Positions 1 to 8,259 of a stretch of 64,000 nt of DNA are shown piece after piece. How positions within the stretch are numbered: the stretch's first letter is position 1; every line of letters begins with the position of its first letter. The notes under the pieces were generated by a model. The model did no database searches, was not told where the DNA came from, and saw nothing but the letters and a program-made list of their open reading frames with translations. Both the position numbers and the translations under genes were made by a program. This stretch comes from Bordetella petrii (GTDB lineage Bacteria > Pseudomonadota > Gammaproteobacteria > Burkholderiales > Burkholderiaceae_B), in contig NC_010170.1 in the NCBI RefSeq assembly GCF_000067205.1, positions 4,092,001-4,156,000 of the forward strand, written 5' to 3'.

Positions 1-446
1 GCGATCCGGTCATCGGGGCCCAGGTCGGCAATCGTCTTCACCTTGGGATTGGTGCTGACCAGGTAGGTGGGCAAATTTCCCAGCGAAGCAATGCCCTTGA
101 CGCCCTGCCTGCCATGGGTGCGATCCCATATCGTCAACAGGGGGCCGACGCCGGCCGCCGCGATGTCGATGGACCCGGACAGCAAGGCCTCGTTGACGGC
201 GCTTCCGCCCGACAACTTCACCCATTCGACCTCGATATCCACGCCAGCCTGTTTGCCGCGCTGCTCGATATAGCCCTGGTCGCGCGCTACGTTCAGCAGC
301 AGGTACACAATGCCGAACTGTTCGGCGATGCGCAGTTTTTCCGACGCGGCATGCGCGGCGGGCATTGCCGCGGTCAGCAGCGCCATGGCCGCCGCGATGG
401 CGCGCAGCGGGCGGGCCGCGAACTGCTTGAACTGGAATGCTTGCAT
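1..446 (-). CDS. ABC transporter substrate-binding protein, NitT/TauT type (partial, 3' end beyond window)
   Basis: Reading leftward from an ATG at 446 gives 148 open codons that run off position 1. The product starts with a signal peptide of about 34 residues ending AAMPAAHAA, then SEKLRIAEQFGIVYLLLNVA, a typical opening of periplasmic nitrate/sulfonate/taurine-type receptors, and continues with SGSIDIAAAGVGPLL, the usual ligand-pocket region of this family. A GAGGA ribosome site lies 8 bases before the start. It follows the sulfate-binding gene by about 100 bases on the same strand, so it may belong to the same sulfur-uptake unit; its permease and ATPase would lie to the left. The ligand is inferred from family and context only. 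Confidence 0.8.
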   Translation of the reverse strand, partial: MQAFQFKQFAARPLRAIAAAMALLTAAMPAAHAASEKLRIAEQFGIVYLLLNVARDQGYIEQRGKQAGVDIEVEWVKLSGGSAVNEALLSGSIDIAAAGVGPLLTIWDRTHGRQGVKGIASLGNLPTYLVSTNPKVKTIADLGPDDRI

Positions 447-549
447 GCTCGTATCCTCATGAGTCTTGGAACACCACGCGCCGCAAAGCGGCACGCCAGG
501 ACGAGCGCCCGGCGCGCCATGCTTGCCGTTCCGTGGGTGCTGAATAAAC

Positions 550-1566
550 CTATTTGGCCTGGAAGATCTGGTCGAAGGTGCCGCCATCGCTGAAGTGCGT
601 CTTCTGGGCCTCGCGCCAGGTGCCGAACACCTCGCCCAGCTTGACCAGCTTCAGGTCCGGAAATTTGTCGCGGTACTTGGCCGCCACGTCCCGGTTGATG
701 GGGCGATAGTAGTTCTGCGCAATGATGTCCTGCGCCTCGGGCGTGTACAGGAACTTCAAGTAAGCCTCGGCGAGCTCACGAGTGCCTTTCTTGTCGACAT
801 TGCGATCCACGATGGTGACCGGCGGCTCGGCCAGGATGGACAGCGACGGCACGACAATGTCGAACTTGTCGGGCCCCAGCTCATTCAGCGCCAGGAAGGC
901 CTCGTTTTCCCACGCCAGCAGCACATCGCCCTGCCCGCGCTCGACAAAGGTCGTGGTCGAACCGCGCGCGCCGGTATCCAGCACCGGCACGTGCTGGTAC
1001 AGCTGGCGCACGAACTCTTTCGCCCGCGCGGCATCGCCGCCGCTGCGATCAAGTTCGTAGGCCCAGGCAGCCAGGTAGTTCCAGCGCGCGCCGCCCGAAG
1101 TCTTGGGATTCGGCGTAATGACTTCGACCCCGTCTTTCACCAGGTCGTCCCAGTCTTTGATCTGCTTGGGGTTGCCCTTGCGCACCAGGAACACGATGGT
1201 CGACGTATAGGGCGAGCTGTTGTCCGGCAGGCGGGCCTGCCAATCCTGGGCGAGCAGGCCGCGGTCGGCGATAGCATCGATGTCATAGGCCAGGGCCAGG
1301 GTCACCACGTCGGCGTCCAGCCCGTCGATCACCGAGCGGGCCTGTTTTCCCGAGCCGCCATGCGACTGGCGGACTGTCAGGGCCGCGCCCTTCTCCTTCT
1401 TGTAAGCCGCCACGAACTTTTCGTTCACGGCGCGATAAAGCTCGCGCGTCGGGTCATAAGACACATTCAGCAATTCCCGGCCCGATTGCGCCTGCGCGCC
1501 GGAAATCGGCAAGGCAGCAGCCACCGTGGCCGCCAGCAAGGCAGCCAGCCAGCTTCTTTTGTTCAT
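550..1566 (-). CDS. sbp: Sulfate/thiosulfate ABC transporter periplasmic binding protein
   Basis: Encodes 338 residues, the normal length for Sbp/CysP. A signal peptide of about 27 residues ends in ISGAQAQ; the mature part begins GRELLNVSYDPTRELY, and GGSGKQARSVIDGLDADVV and the NPKTSGGARWNYLAAW segment are hallmarks of sulfate-binding proteins. The start at 1566 has an AGGAGA site and gives a proper signal peptide; the frame is open further upstream but that stretch is not signal-like. It would deliver sulfate to CysTWA in the inner membrane; those genes are not in the window. Its upstream region contains a perfect 7-bp dyad that could be a CysB-type operator. Confidence 0.9.
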   Translation of the reverse strand: MNKRSWLAALLAATVAAALPISGAQAQSGRELLNVSYDPTRELYRAVNEKFVAAYKKEKGAALTVRQSHGGSGKQARSVIDGLDADVVTLALAYDIDAIADRGLLAQDWQARLPDNSSPYTSTIVFLVRKGNPKQIKDWDDLVKDGVEVITPNPKTSGGARWNYLAAWAYELDRSGGDAARAKEFVRQLYQHVPVLDTGARGSTTTFVERGQGDVLLAWENEAFLALNELGPDKFDIVVPSLSILAEPPVTIVDRNVDKKGTRELAEAYLKFLYTPEAQDIIAQNYYRPINRDVAAKYRDKFPDLKLVKLGEVFGTWREAQKTHFSDGGTFDQIFQAK

Positions 1567-1663
1567 CTTTATTTCTCCTGTTTCGGCATCAGCCTGTGTG
1601 TATGGCCTTGATTCATGGTGCCGCAGGCGCGGCCAGAAACGGAAGGAATTGTTTTCTTGTTGC

Positions 1664-1682
1664 TTATGCGGACAACGCATAA
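1664..1682. promoter_or_regulatory. Inverted repeat in the sbp/ssuA-like divergent region
   Basis: TTATGCG, five bases, CGCATAA: a perfect 7-bp dyad in a 225-bp AT-rich divergent intergenic region between two sulfur-type receptor genes. Its TTAT...ATAA ends resemble LysR-family operators such as those of CysB. Binding by CysB is inference. Confidence 0.45.
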
Positions 1683-1791
1683 ACAACGCGCCGCGCAGCT
1701 TCTTAATTAATTTTTTATTTGTCTTTTGCGGCGGAGAACAAAGGTCTGAGAATGATTCGCCTGACACGACACGCAGCCATTACCCCACACC

Positions 1792-2775
1792 ATGACCCGC
1801 TCATTCCTGTTGAACCCCGCGCGCCGCGCGGCACTGAGCGCGCTGGCCGGCGCCGCGCTGGCCACCTGCCTGCCATTGCCCTCGCCGGCCCGCGCGGCCA
1901 AGACCTTACGCATCGGCTACCAGAAATCATCCACCCTGATCACCGTGCTCAAGGTGCAGGGCACACTGGAAAAGCGCCTGGCCGAACAGGGCGTCGCGGT
2001 CTCGTGGCACGAGTTCACCAACGGGCAGCCATTGCTGGAAGCCCTGAACGTGGGCGCCATCGATCTCAGCGCAGACGTGGCCGACACCGTGCCGCTGTTC
2101 GCCCAGGCGGCCGGCGCGGCATTGACCTACTACGCCCGTGAAACCCCCGCCCCATCGGCGCAAGCCATCATCGTGCGCGCCGACTCCCCCATCCGCTCCA
2201 TCGCCGACCTGAAGGGCAGGAAGGTCGGCTTCGCCCGCGCCGCGGGCGCGCATTATCTGGTGATCGCGGCGCTCGAACGGCACGGCCTGAACGTGCAGGA
2301 CATCCAGCAGGCCTACCTGAGCCCGGCCGACGGCAGGGCCGCCTTCGACAACGGTTCGATCGATGCATGGGCCATCTGGGACCCCTTCTATGCCGCAGTG
2401 GAACAGCACGAGCGCGTGCGGCTGCTAGCAGACGGGCGCGAGGGGCTGGCGGACTACGCGCGCTACTACCTGGCGTCCACGCCCTATGTAGACGCCCATG
2501 CCCATATCGTGGCCCAGGTGTTCGATGCGCTGCGCGAGGCCGGCGCCTGGGTCAAGCAGCAGCCCGGCGAAGCGGCAGCCCTGCTGGCGCCGGCCTGGGG
2601 ATTGGATCCGGCAATCGTCGCGGCCGCCAACCAGCGGCGCACCTACGATGTGCGCCCGGTTTCGGCGGCCAATCTCGACCGCCAGCAGCAGATCGGCGAC
2701 GTTTTCCTGGCCAACAAATTACTGCCCCGGCGCATCGACCTGCGCGAAGCGCGGGTATGGGCGCCCGCGGGTTGA
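1792..2775 (+). CDS. ssuA: Aliphatic sulfonate ABC transporter substrate-binding protein (SsuA-like)
   Basis: Encodes 327 residues. A signal peptide of about 35 residues ends SPARA, followed by KTLRIGYQKSSTLITVLKVQ, the opening typical of SsuA. TNGQPLLEALNVGAIDLS and the DAWAIWDPFYAAVE segment fit the two-lobed SsuA fold. It would bind alkanesulfonates in the periplasm for an SsuBC transporter that is not in the window. It stands alone and is divergent from sbp, with which it shares a 225-bp control region. A paralogue with a different organosulfur ligand is possible. Confidence 0.85.
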   Translation: MTRSFLLNPARRAALSALAGAALATCLPLPSPARAAKTLRIGYQKSSTLITVLKVQGTLEKRLAEQGVAVSWHEFTNGQPLLEALNVGAIDLSADVADTVPLFAQAAGAALTYYARETPAPSAQAIIVRADSPIRSIADLKGRKVGFARAAGAHYLVIAALERHGLNVQDIQQAYLSPADGRAAFDNGSIDAWAIWDPFYAAVEQHERVRLLADGREGLADYARYYLASTPYVDAHAHIVAQVFDALREAGAWVKQQPGEAAALLAPAWGLDPAIVAAANQRRTYDVRPVSAANLDRQQQIGDVFLANKLLPRRIDLREARVWAPAG

Positions 2776-2830
2776 AGCGGCGCGGCGCGCGACAGGCGCG
2801 CCCGATGCACGTCCCGCGAAGCGCAACCCG

Positions 2831-3283
2831 TCATGCCCGCGCGCTGGCCAGCATCAGGCGGTCGAGCGCGTTGGCAAAGGCGCGCCGGTCGGCCTGGCTG
2901 AAGGCGGCCGGGCCGCCGGTATCGATGCCGGCGCTGCGCAGCTCTTCCATCATGTCGCGCATCGACAGGCGTTCGCGGATGGTGTCGGCGGTATAGCGTT
3001 CGCCGCGCGGGCTCAGCACCAGGGCCTGCTTTTCCAGCACCTGGGCCGCCAGGGGAATGTCGCCCGTGATGACCAGGTCGCCGGAGCCGGCGTGTTCAAC
3101 GATATAGCCGTCGGCCACGTCGAACCCGCGCGGCACCTGAATGGCGCGGATCAGGGGCGATGGCGGTGTGCGCAGCATCTGGTTGGCCACCAGGGTCAGC
3201 GGCCGCTGCCAGCGCTGCGCCGCACGGAACAGAATGTCCTTGATCACGGCGGGGCAAGCGTCGGCATCCACCCAGATGTGCAT
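2831..3283 (-). CDS. YaiI/YqxD family protein (UPF0178)
   Basis: A 150-residue protein starting MHIWVDADACPAVIKDILFRAA, the signature opening of the YaiI/YqxD family, with VITGDIPLAAQVLEK and SPRGERYTADTIRERL further on. The aspartates and the compact fold suggest a PIN/NYN-like nuclease, but the biochemical role of the family is not established. It lies 5 bases downstream of the small gene at 3289-3564 on the same strand, so the two are probably co-transcribed. The start at 3283 matches the conserved family N-terminus. Confidence 0.85.
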   Translation of the reverse strand: MHIWVDADACPAVIKDILFRAAQRWQRPLTLVANQMLRTPPSPLIRAIQVPRGFDVADGYIVEHAGSGDLVITGDIPLAAQVLEKQALVLSPRGERYTADTIRERLSMRDMMEELRSAGIDTGGPAAFSQADRRAFANALDRLMLASARA

Positions 3284-3288
3284 GGCTG

Positions 3289-3564
3289 TCAGTCCCCTTC
3301 CCGCAACGCGGCTTCCAGCAGAACATTCACCAGTACGTTGACCGGGACGCCATCGGCGCCGGCCCTGGCGCGTAGCGCATCGATCAGCGGCTGGCGCAGC
3401 TTGACCGGGAAAGCCACCAGGCCCGCAGCCTGATCCAGCCGGCGCTGCTCGCGACGATCCGGCACGGCCGCGGCGGCCGCGCCGTAGCGGCTGGGGGCCT
3501 GGGCGGCGTTCAGCTTGCCCATCAGTTTCAGGGCCTTGTTTTTCTCAAGATCAGTTTTCTTCAT
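3289..3564 (-). CDS. Small hypothetical protein with ribbon-helix-helix-like C-terminus
   Basis: A 91-residue basic protein. The first half is rich in Lys, Ala and Arg; the last 40 residues (VAFPVKLRQPLIDALRARA, then VPVNVLVNVLLEAALREG) look like the strand-helix-helix pattern of CopG/Arc DNA-binding proteins. I do not recognise a named family. It sits immediately upstream of the YaiI-family gene, 100 bases from the divergent selD start. A DNA-binding or antitoxin-like role is possible, but no toxin partner is recognisable next to it. Confidence 0.55.
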   Translation of the reverse strand: MKKTDLEKNKALKLMGKLNAAQAPSRYGAAAAAVPDRREQRRLDQAAGLVAFPVKLRQPLIDALRARAGADGVPVNVLVNVLLEAALREGD

Positions 3565-3664
3565 TTTTGCCGCCCTGCAGGGTTTAGAGGATGCGCAAGG
3601 TTACTCCACAACGGGCCACTGCTTTAAAATCGTCGCCATTACGTCACATACTACGGAATGCCTC

Positions 3665-4699
3665 ATGGACACCCCGGTCCGCCTTACCCAATACAGCCAC
3701 GGAGCCGGGTGCGGCTGCAAAATTTCCCCTAAAGTGCTGGATGTCATCCTGGCCGGCAGCGGGGCGCAGAACCTCGACCCCAGGCTCTGGGTAGGCAACG
3801 CCTCGCGCGACGACGCCGCCGTCTACGGCCTGGACGACTCGCGCGGCGTGGTTTCCACCACCGATTTCTTCATGCCGATCGTCGACGATCCCTTCGACTT
3901 CGGCCGCATCGCCGCCACCAATGCCATCAGCGATATTTACGCCATGGGCGGCGATCCGCTGCTGGCCATCGCCATCCTGGGCTGGCCCGTCAACGTGCTG
4001 CCGCCCGAGGTGGCGCGCGAAGTGGTGCGCGGCGGCCGGGCGGCCTGCGACGCCGCCGGCATCGCGCTGGCCGGCGGGCACTCCATCGACGCGCCCGAGC
4101 CCATCTTCGGGCTGGCCGTCACCGGCGTGGTGGACAAGGCCCGCCTCAAGCGCAACGACACCGCCACGGCCGGCTGCAAGCTGTACCTGACCAAGCCGCT
4201 GGGCATCGGCATCCTGACCACCGCCGAGAAAAAATCCAAGTTGCGCGCCCAAGACGTCCACCTGGCCCGCGACTGGATGTGCACCCTGAACAAACCCGGT
4301 AGCCGCTTCGGCAAACTGGAAGGCGTCAAGGCCATGACCGACGTCACCGGCTTCGGCCTGCTGGGCCACCTGGTGGAAATGGCCGACGGCAGCGGCGTCA
4401 GCGCCCGCATCGCGTTCGACCAGGTGCCGCGCCTGCCGGGCATCGATCACTACCTGGCCGAAGGCTGCGTGCCGGGCGGCACCGGCCGCAACTTCGATAG
4501 CTACGGCGAACGCATCGCGCCGCTGGGCCAGCAGCAGATCAACCTGCTGTGCGATCCGCAAACCAGCGGCGGCCTGCTGGTCGCCGTGGCGCCGGAAGGC
4601 GAGGCCGAGTTCCTGGCTGCCGCCGCCGAATCCGGCCTGAAGCTCTCGCCTATCGGCGAACTGATCCAGGCGCGGCGCTACGCCGTCGAAGTCGTCTGA
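3665..4699 (+). CDS. selD: Selenide, water dikinase (selenophosphate synthetase)
   Basis: Makes selenophosphate from selenide and ATP in the cytoplasm. The 344-residue product has the catalytic GAGCGCK loop (Cys16 and Lys19, matching E. coli Cys17 and Lys20); the position is an ordinary TGC cysteine, not a TGA selenocysteine. ISDIYAMGGDPLLA, AGGHSIDAPEP and DVTGFGLLGH are family motifs. The ATG at 3665 is chosen because it begins the conserved region. The stop codon overlaps the start of mnmH by one base (TGATG), so the two are translationally coupled. No selA/selB appears in the window, so the visible use of selenium is tRNA modification. Confidence 0.96.
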   Translation: MDTPVRLTQYSHGAGCGCKISPKVLDVILAGSGAQNLDPRLWVGNASRDDAAVYGLDDSRGVVSTTDFFMPIVDDPFDFGRIAATNAISDIYAMGGDPLLAIAILGWPVNVLPPEVAREVVRGGRAACDAAGIALAGGHSIDAPEPIFGLAVTGVVDKARLKRNDTATAGCKLYLTKPLGIGILTTAEKKSKLRAQDVHLARDWMCTLNKPGSRFGKLEGVKAMTDVTGFGLLGHLVEMADGSGVSARIAFDQVPRLPGIDHYLAEGCVPGGTGRNFDSYGERIAPLGQQQINLLCDPQTSGGLLVAVAPEGEAEFLAAAAESGLKLSPIGELIQARRYAVEVV

Positions 4700-5823
4700 T
4701 GCGCGCCGACACCAACAATTACCGCGAGCTTTTCCTGCGCGACGTTCCCATGCTGGACACGCGCGCGCCCACCGAGTTCAGCAAAGGGGCCTTCCCCGGC
4801 GCGGTCAACCTGCCGCTCATGGACGACGCCGAACGGCAGCAGGTGGGGCTGTGCTACAAGCAGCGCGGCCAGGACGCGGCCATTGCCCTGGGCCACCAGT
4901 TGGTCAGCGGGCCGATCAAGGCGCGGCGCGTGGCGGCATGGGCCGACTTCGCGCGCGCTCATCCCGATGGTTACCTGTACTGTTTTCGCGGCGGCCTGCG
5001 CTCGCAAATCAGCCAGGCCTGGTTGAAAAACGAGGCTGGCATCGAATACCCGCGCGTCATCGGCGGCTACAAGGCGATGCGCGGCTTTCTGCTGCAAACC
5101 ATTGACGACGCTGTCGCCCAATGCGGCTTCGTCGTGCTGGGCGGCATGACGGGCACCGGCAAAACCGACCTGCTGCGCCAGCTCGACAACAGCCTCGACC
5201 TGGAGCATCACGCCCACCATCGCGGCTCCAGCTTCGGCAAGCACGCGGTTGGCCAGCCGACCCAGATCGACTTCGACAATCGCCTGGCCATCGACATCCT
5301 GAAAAAACGCGCGGCCGGCCACGACCGCTTCGTGCTGGAAGACGAAAGCCAGGCCATCGGCGCCTGCAGCCTGCCCTTCGAGCTGTACCGGGGTATGCAA
5401 GAGTACCCGGTCGTCTGGCTGGAAGACACCACCGAAAACCGTGTGAATCGCATTCTGCGCGACTACGTCATCGACCTGTGCGCCGAGTTCGTCGACGTCC
5501 ATGGTCCGGAACAGGGGTTCGACCGGTTCGCCGAACGCCTGCGCCAGAGCCTGGACAACATTTCCAGGCGCCTGGGCGGCGAACGCCACAGGCAGCTGGC
5601 GGGCGTCATGGACGCGGCCCTGGCCGAGCAGCAGCGCAGCGGCCGCGTCGATGCCCATCGGGCCTGGATAGCAGCCCTGCTGGCGCAGTATTACGATCCC
5701 ATGTACGCGTACCAGCGCCAGCGCAAATCACAACGCATCGTGTTCGCCGGCGATCATCAGTCTGTGCTGCAGTATCTGCGCGATCCCCCCGCGGTGGGCC
5801 GGGCACTTAAGGGTTTTCCCTAG
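4699..5823 (+). CDS. mnmH: tRNA 2-selenouridine synthase
   Basis: Uses selenophosphate to convert 2-thiouridine at the wobble position of certain tRNAs to 2-selenouridine (also named SelU or YbbB). The 374-residue protein has an N-terminal rhodanese domain with PMLDTRAPTEF and the active-site CFRGG (Cys95), then a P-loop GGMTGTGKT (residues 148-156) in the C-terminal half, the expected two-domain layout. It overlaps selD by one base and depends on that enzyme's product, so the pair forms a functional operon. Confidence 0.95.
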   Translation: MRADTNNYRELFLRDVPMLDTRAPTEFSKGAFPGAVNLPLMDDAERQQVGLCYKQRGQDAAIALGHQLVSGPIKARRVAAWADFARAHPDGYLYCFRGGLRSQISQAWLKNEAGIEYPRVIGGYKAMRGFLLQTIDDAVAQCGFVVLGGMTGTGKTDLLRQLDNSLDLEHHAHHRGSSFGKHAVGQPTQIDFDNRLAIDILKKRAAGHDRFVLEDESQAIGACSLPFELYRGMQEYPVVWLEDTTENRVNRILRDYVIDLCAEFVDVHGPEQGFDRFAERLRQSLDNISRRLGGERHRQLAGVMDAALAEQQRSGRVDAHRAWIAALLAQYYDPMYAYQRQRKSQRIVFAGDHQSVLQYLRDPPAVGRALKGFP

Positions 5824-5897
5824 CGTCCATCCTGTCGATACGGGTGCCCGTGGATCGTCGCGGCCATACATCCACTCTTTTGACAGGCAAACGCACC

Positions 5898-6344
5898 ATG
5901 ACCACCGGAACCGTCAAGCTTCATCGCGTCCTGCGCGCCGCTCCCGAGCGCATCTACCGCGCCTTCCTAGAACCCGACGCCGTGGCCAAGTGGCTGCCGC
6001 CGTACGGCTTCACCTGCCAGGTGCACCACATGGACGTCAAGGTCGGCGGCACCTTCAGGATGTCGTTCCGCAACTTCGGCACCGGCAACGGCCATGCCTT
6101 CGGCGGCGAATATCTCGACCTGGTGCCGCACGAGAAAATCCGCTACACAGACGAGTTCGACGACCCCAATCTGCCCGGCCAGATGCAGACCACGGTCTCG
6201 CTGCGGCAAGTGGCGTGCGGCACCGAAGTCAGCATCGTGCAAGAAGGCGTGCCGTCGGTCATTCCCGTAGAAATGTGCTACCTGGGCTGGCAGGAATCGC
6301 TGATGCAGCTGGCCAGGCTGGTCGAGCCGACCATTCCGGACTGA
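5898..6344 (+). CDS. SRPBCC (AHSA1/START-like) family protein
   Basis: A 148-residue protein opening VKLHRVLRAAPERIYRAFLEPDAVAKWLPP, the helix-grip opening of Aha1/START-like small-molecule-binding proteins, with the GGTFRMSF strand and a closing GWQESLMQLARLVE helix. The start at 5898 is the first ATG that places the conserved strand near the N-terminus. The ligand is unknown. It lies 74 bases after mnmH with no obvious terminator and converges with the hydrolase gene at 6364. Confidence 0.8.
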   Translation: MTTGTVKLHRVLRAAPERIYRAFLEPDAVAKWLPPYGFTCQVHHMDVKVGGTFRMSFRNFGTGNGHAFGGEYLDLVPHEKIRYTDEFDDPNLPGQMQTTVSLRQVACGTEVSIVQEGVPSVIPVEMCYLGWQESLMQLARLVEPTIPD

Positions 6345-6363
6345 GCGCGCGACCGAAAGCCCA

Positions 6364-7239
6364 TCAGCCCGCGCCCAGCACGTCGATAATGCGCTGGCCG
6401 ATGTACTGGCCATGGGTCTCCAGCGCGAAGTGGCCCGTGTCCAGCAATTCGACCACGGCATCGGGATTGTCGCGCTGATAGGCCTGGGCGCCCGGCGGAA
6501 TGAAAAAGGGATCGTTGCGCCCCCAGATGGCCAACGTGGGCACCCTGGCCTGTCTGAAGAATTCCTGGAAATCCGGGTAGCGCTTCAGGTTGTTGGCGTA
6601 GTCCAGGAACAGGTCTAGCTGGATCTCCTTGTTGCCGGGCCGTTCGAGCAGGGCCGCATCCAGCGCATAGCTTTCGGGCGCGATGCTGTCCGGATCGGCC
6701 ACGCCATGCACGTACTGCCATTTCGTGCCCTCGAAATTCAGGATGGCGTCGTGGATGGCCTGCCGGTTGGCCGCCGACGGGCGGTCCCAATACGCGCGTA
6801 TCGGCGCCCAGGCGTCGCCCAGACCTTCCAGATAGGCATTGCCGTTCTGCGATACCAGCCCGGTAACCCGCTCAGGATGCGCCACGGCCAGACGCAGGCC
6901 GGTGGGCGCCCCATAGTCGAAAAAGTACAGCGCGTAGCGGGCCAGCCCGAACTCATCGACCAGGGCTTCCAACGACTTGGCCAGGTTGTCGAACGTATAG
7001 CGGTAGCCGCGTTCGGCGGGCACTTCGGTAAAGCCGAAGCCCGGCAGATCGGGCGCGATCACGCGGAACTTGCGGGCCAGCCGCGGGATCACGTTGCGGA
7101 ACTGATGCGACGAACTGGGAAAGCCGTGCAGCAGCAACAGCACCGGCGCCTGCGGATCGCCCGCTTCTCGATAAAAGAAGCGCAGCCCGTCGGCATGGAC
7201 GTGGCGGTAATGGACAACGGTATCGGCGTAAGCGGTCAT
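6364..7239 (-). CDS. Alpha/beta hydrolase, haloalkane dehalogenase/epoxide hydrolase type
   Basis: A 291-residue cytoplasmic hydrolase. It has the oxyanion motif HGFPSSSHQFR (from His38), APDLPGFGFT, and an Asp nucleophile in FFDYGAP (Asp108) instead of a Ser, pointing to the dehalogenase/epoxide hydrolase branch. The acid is probably in IWGRNDPFF and the base His in LLDTGHFALETH. The natural substrate cannot be read from the sequence. It is transcribed alone from a strong-looking promoter flanked by an inverted repeat at 7318-7348, suggesting an inducible gene under a repressor. Confidence 0.85.
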   Translation of the reverse strand: MTAYADTVVHYRHVHADGLRFFYREAGDPQAPVLLLLHGFPSSSHQFRNVIPRLARKFRVIAPDLPGFGFTEVPAERGYRYTFDNLAKSLEALVDEFGLARYALYFFDYGAPTGLRLAVAHPERVTGLVSQNGNAYLEGLGDAWAPIRAYWDRPSAANRQAIHDAILNFEGTKWQYVHGVADPDSIAPESYALDAALLERPGNKEIQLDLFLDYANNLKRYPDFQEFFRQARVPTLAIWGRNDPFFIPPGAQAYQRDNPDAVVELLDTGHFALETHGQYIGQRIIDVLGAG

Positions 7240-7301
7240 GGCAGGTTCCGAATGAGTAAATGACGGCGGGGAAATGCCCGAATCAACGAAGCATGGGGCC
7301 C

Positions 7302-7350
7302 AGTCTACGCATTTTTAGTAACCTGTCAACTTAATTTTTACTGGTTACAT
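7302..7350 (-). promoter_or_regulatory. Promoter and operator-like repeat upstream of the 6364-7239 hydrolase
   Basis: On the minus strand there is TTGACA (plus 7324-7329), a 16-base spacer and TAGACT (plus 7302-7307). A perfect inverted repeat GTAACC (7318-7323) and GGTTAC (7343-7348), 19 bases apart, brackets the -35 box, one arm touching it. This placement fits a repressor site. The longer half-site TACTGGTTACAT (7339-7350) has partial matches at 10111-10118 and 10156-10164. Confidence 0.55.
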
Positions 7351-7418
7351 CGGGTCCGAAAAAAGCCCGGCATTGCCAGGCAGGATCCGAAGGCATGCGC
7401 TATGCCGCCGCGACGGCC

Positions 7419-8201
7419 TCAAGCGGGTTCGGCAAGGGCCTCGCCCAGCGGCAAGCAGGCGACGGATCCATCGTCGGTAACAACCAGCAGCGCAAGCTGA
7501 TTGCCGGACTGCACCAGTCGCGCGCGCGGCGCCGCGGCGGCGTCTTCGCGGGCCATGCGCGGGGCCGGCGCGCACGCCAGCATCGCCTGGGGCCTGGCGG
7601 CGCGCAGCACGGCGACCAGCACCGCGGGGTCCCGCTGCGCCAGCGCCTGCTGGCACAAGGCAAGCAGGCACGCCTGGTCTTCGTCATCGGCCGTCACCGG
7701 GCCGGCGCGGCGCAGGCGTTGCAGCGCGCGGCGCAGCACCTGGCGCGACGCCGCCTCGCTGCGTCCGGCCAGCGCGCCAAGTTCTGCATGACTGAACCCG
7801 AAGACCTCGTACAACAACAGGACCGCCACATCGCCCGGCGGCAGCGCGCCCACCAGCTGCCGCAGCGCCTGCCCGATCTGTCGGGCCTGCCCGGCCCGCC
7901 GCTCGGGTGAATCCTCATCGACGGCGGACGCGCCGTCGTGCGCAACCTGCTGCAGCACGGACTCATAGCGGCCCTGGCGCCGCCAGGCATCGATGCACAG
8001 GTGGCGCAGCACCGTGACCAGCCAGGCCTCGCGGCTGGCGGCCCCTGAAGGCGGCATGCCGCCCGCCGTGCGCAGGTAAGCGTCCTGCACGGCGTCTTCG
8101 GCCTCGCCTGCATGGGCCAGCCAGTGCCGGGCCAGCGCCACCAGGCGCCTGCGCAGCGCGGCATCGTGGGCCAGGGGATGGAAATCGCGGGAGGCTGTCA
8201 C
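7419..8201 (-). CDS. ECF-family RNA polymerase sigma factor with C-terminal extension
   Basis: From a GTG at 8201 the product has 260 residues. Sigma region 2 is seen in GEAEDAVQDAYLR and WLVTVLRHLCIDAWRR, and region 4 in ALPPGDVAVLLLYEVFGFSHAELGALAGRSEAASRQVLRRAL. After region 4 about 95 residues remain that are not part of the minimal sigma fold and end in an LVVTDDGSVACLPLG strand pair, recalling ECF groups with a C-terminal regulatory domain. The frame is open further upstream but that part is antisense to the divergent clpP-like gene. No anti-sigma gene is visible next to it. The 58-base divergent gap suggests joint control with the ClpP paralogue. Confidence 0.75.
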   Translation of the reverse strand: MTASRDFHPLAHDAALRRRLVALARHWLAHAGEAEDAVQDAYLRTAGGMPPSGAASREAWLVTVLRHLCIDAWRRQGRYESVLQQVAHDGASAVDEDSPERRAGQARQIGQALRQLVGALPPGDVAVLLLYEVFGFSHAELGALAGRSEAASRQVLRRALQRLRRAGPVTADDEDQACLLALCQQALAQRDPAVLVAVLRAARPQAMLACAPAPRMAREDAAAAPRARLVQSGNQLALLVVTDDGSVACLPLGEALAEPA

Positions 8202-8259
8202 GTCAATGGCGGTTCGTTCGTCTATGTGTCGTGAACTTAACACAAGGAGTCTTGCCGAT

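Noticed and set aside
3665..4699. Selenocysteine-containing SelD
   Set aside because: The catalytic position is TGC (Cys), not an in-frame TGA, and no SECIS-like need arises.
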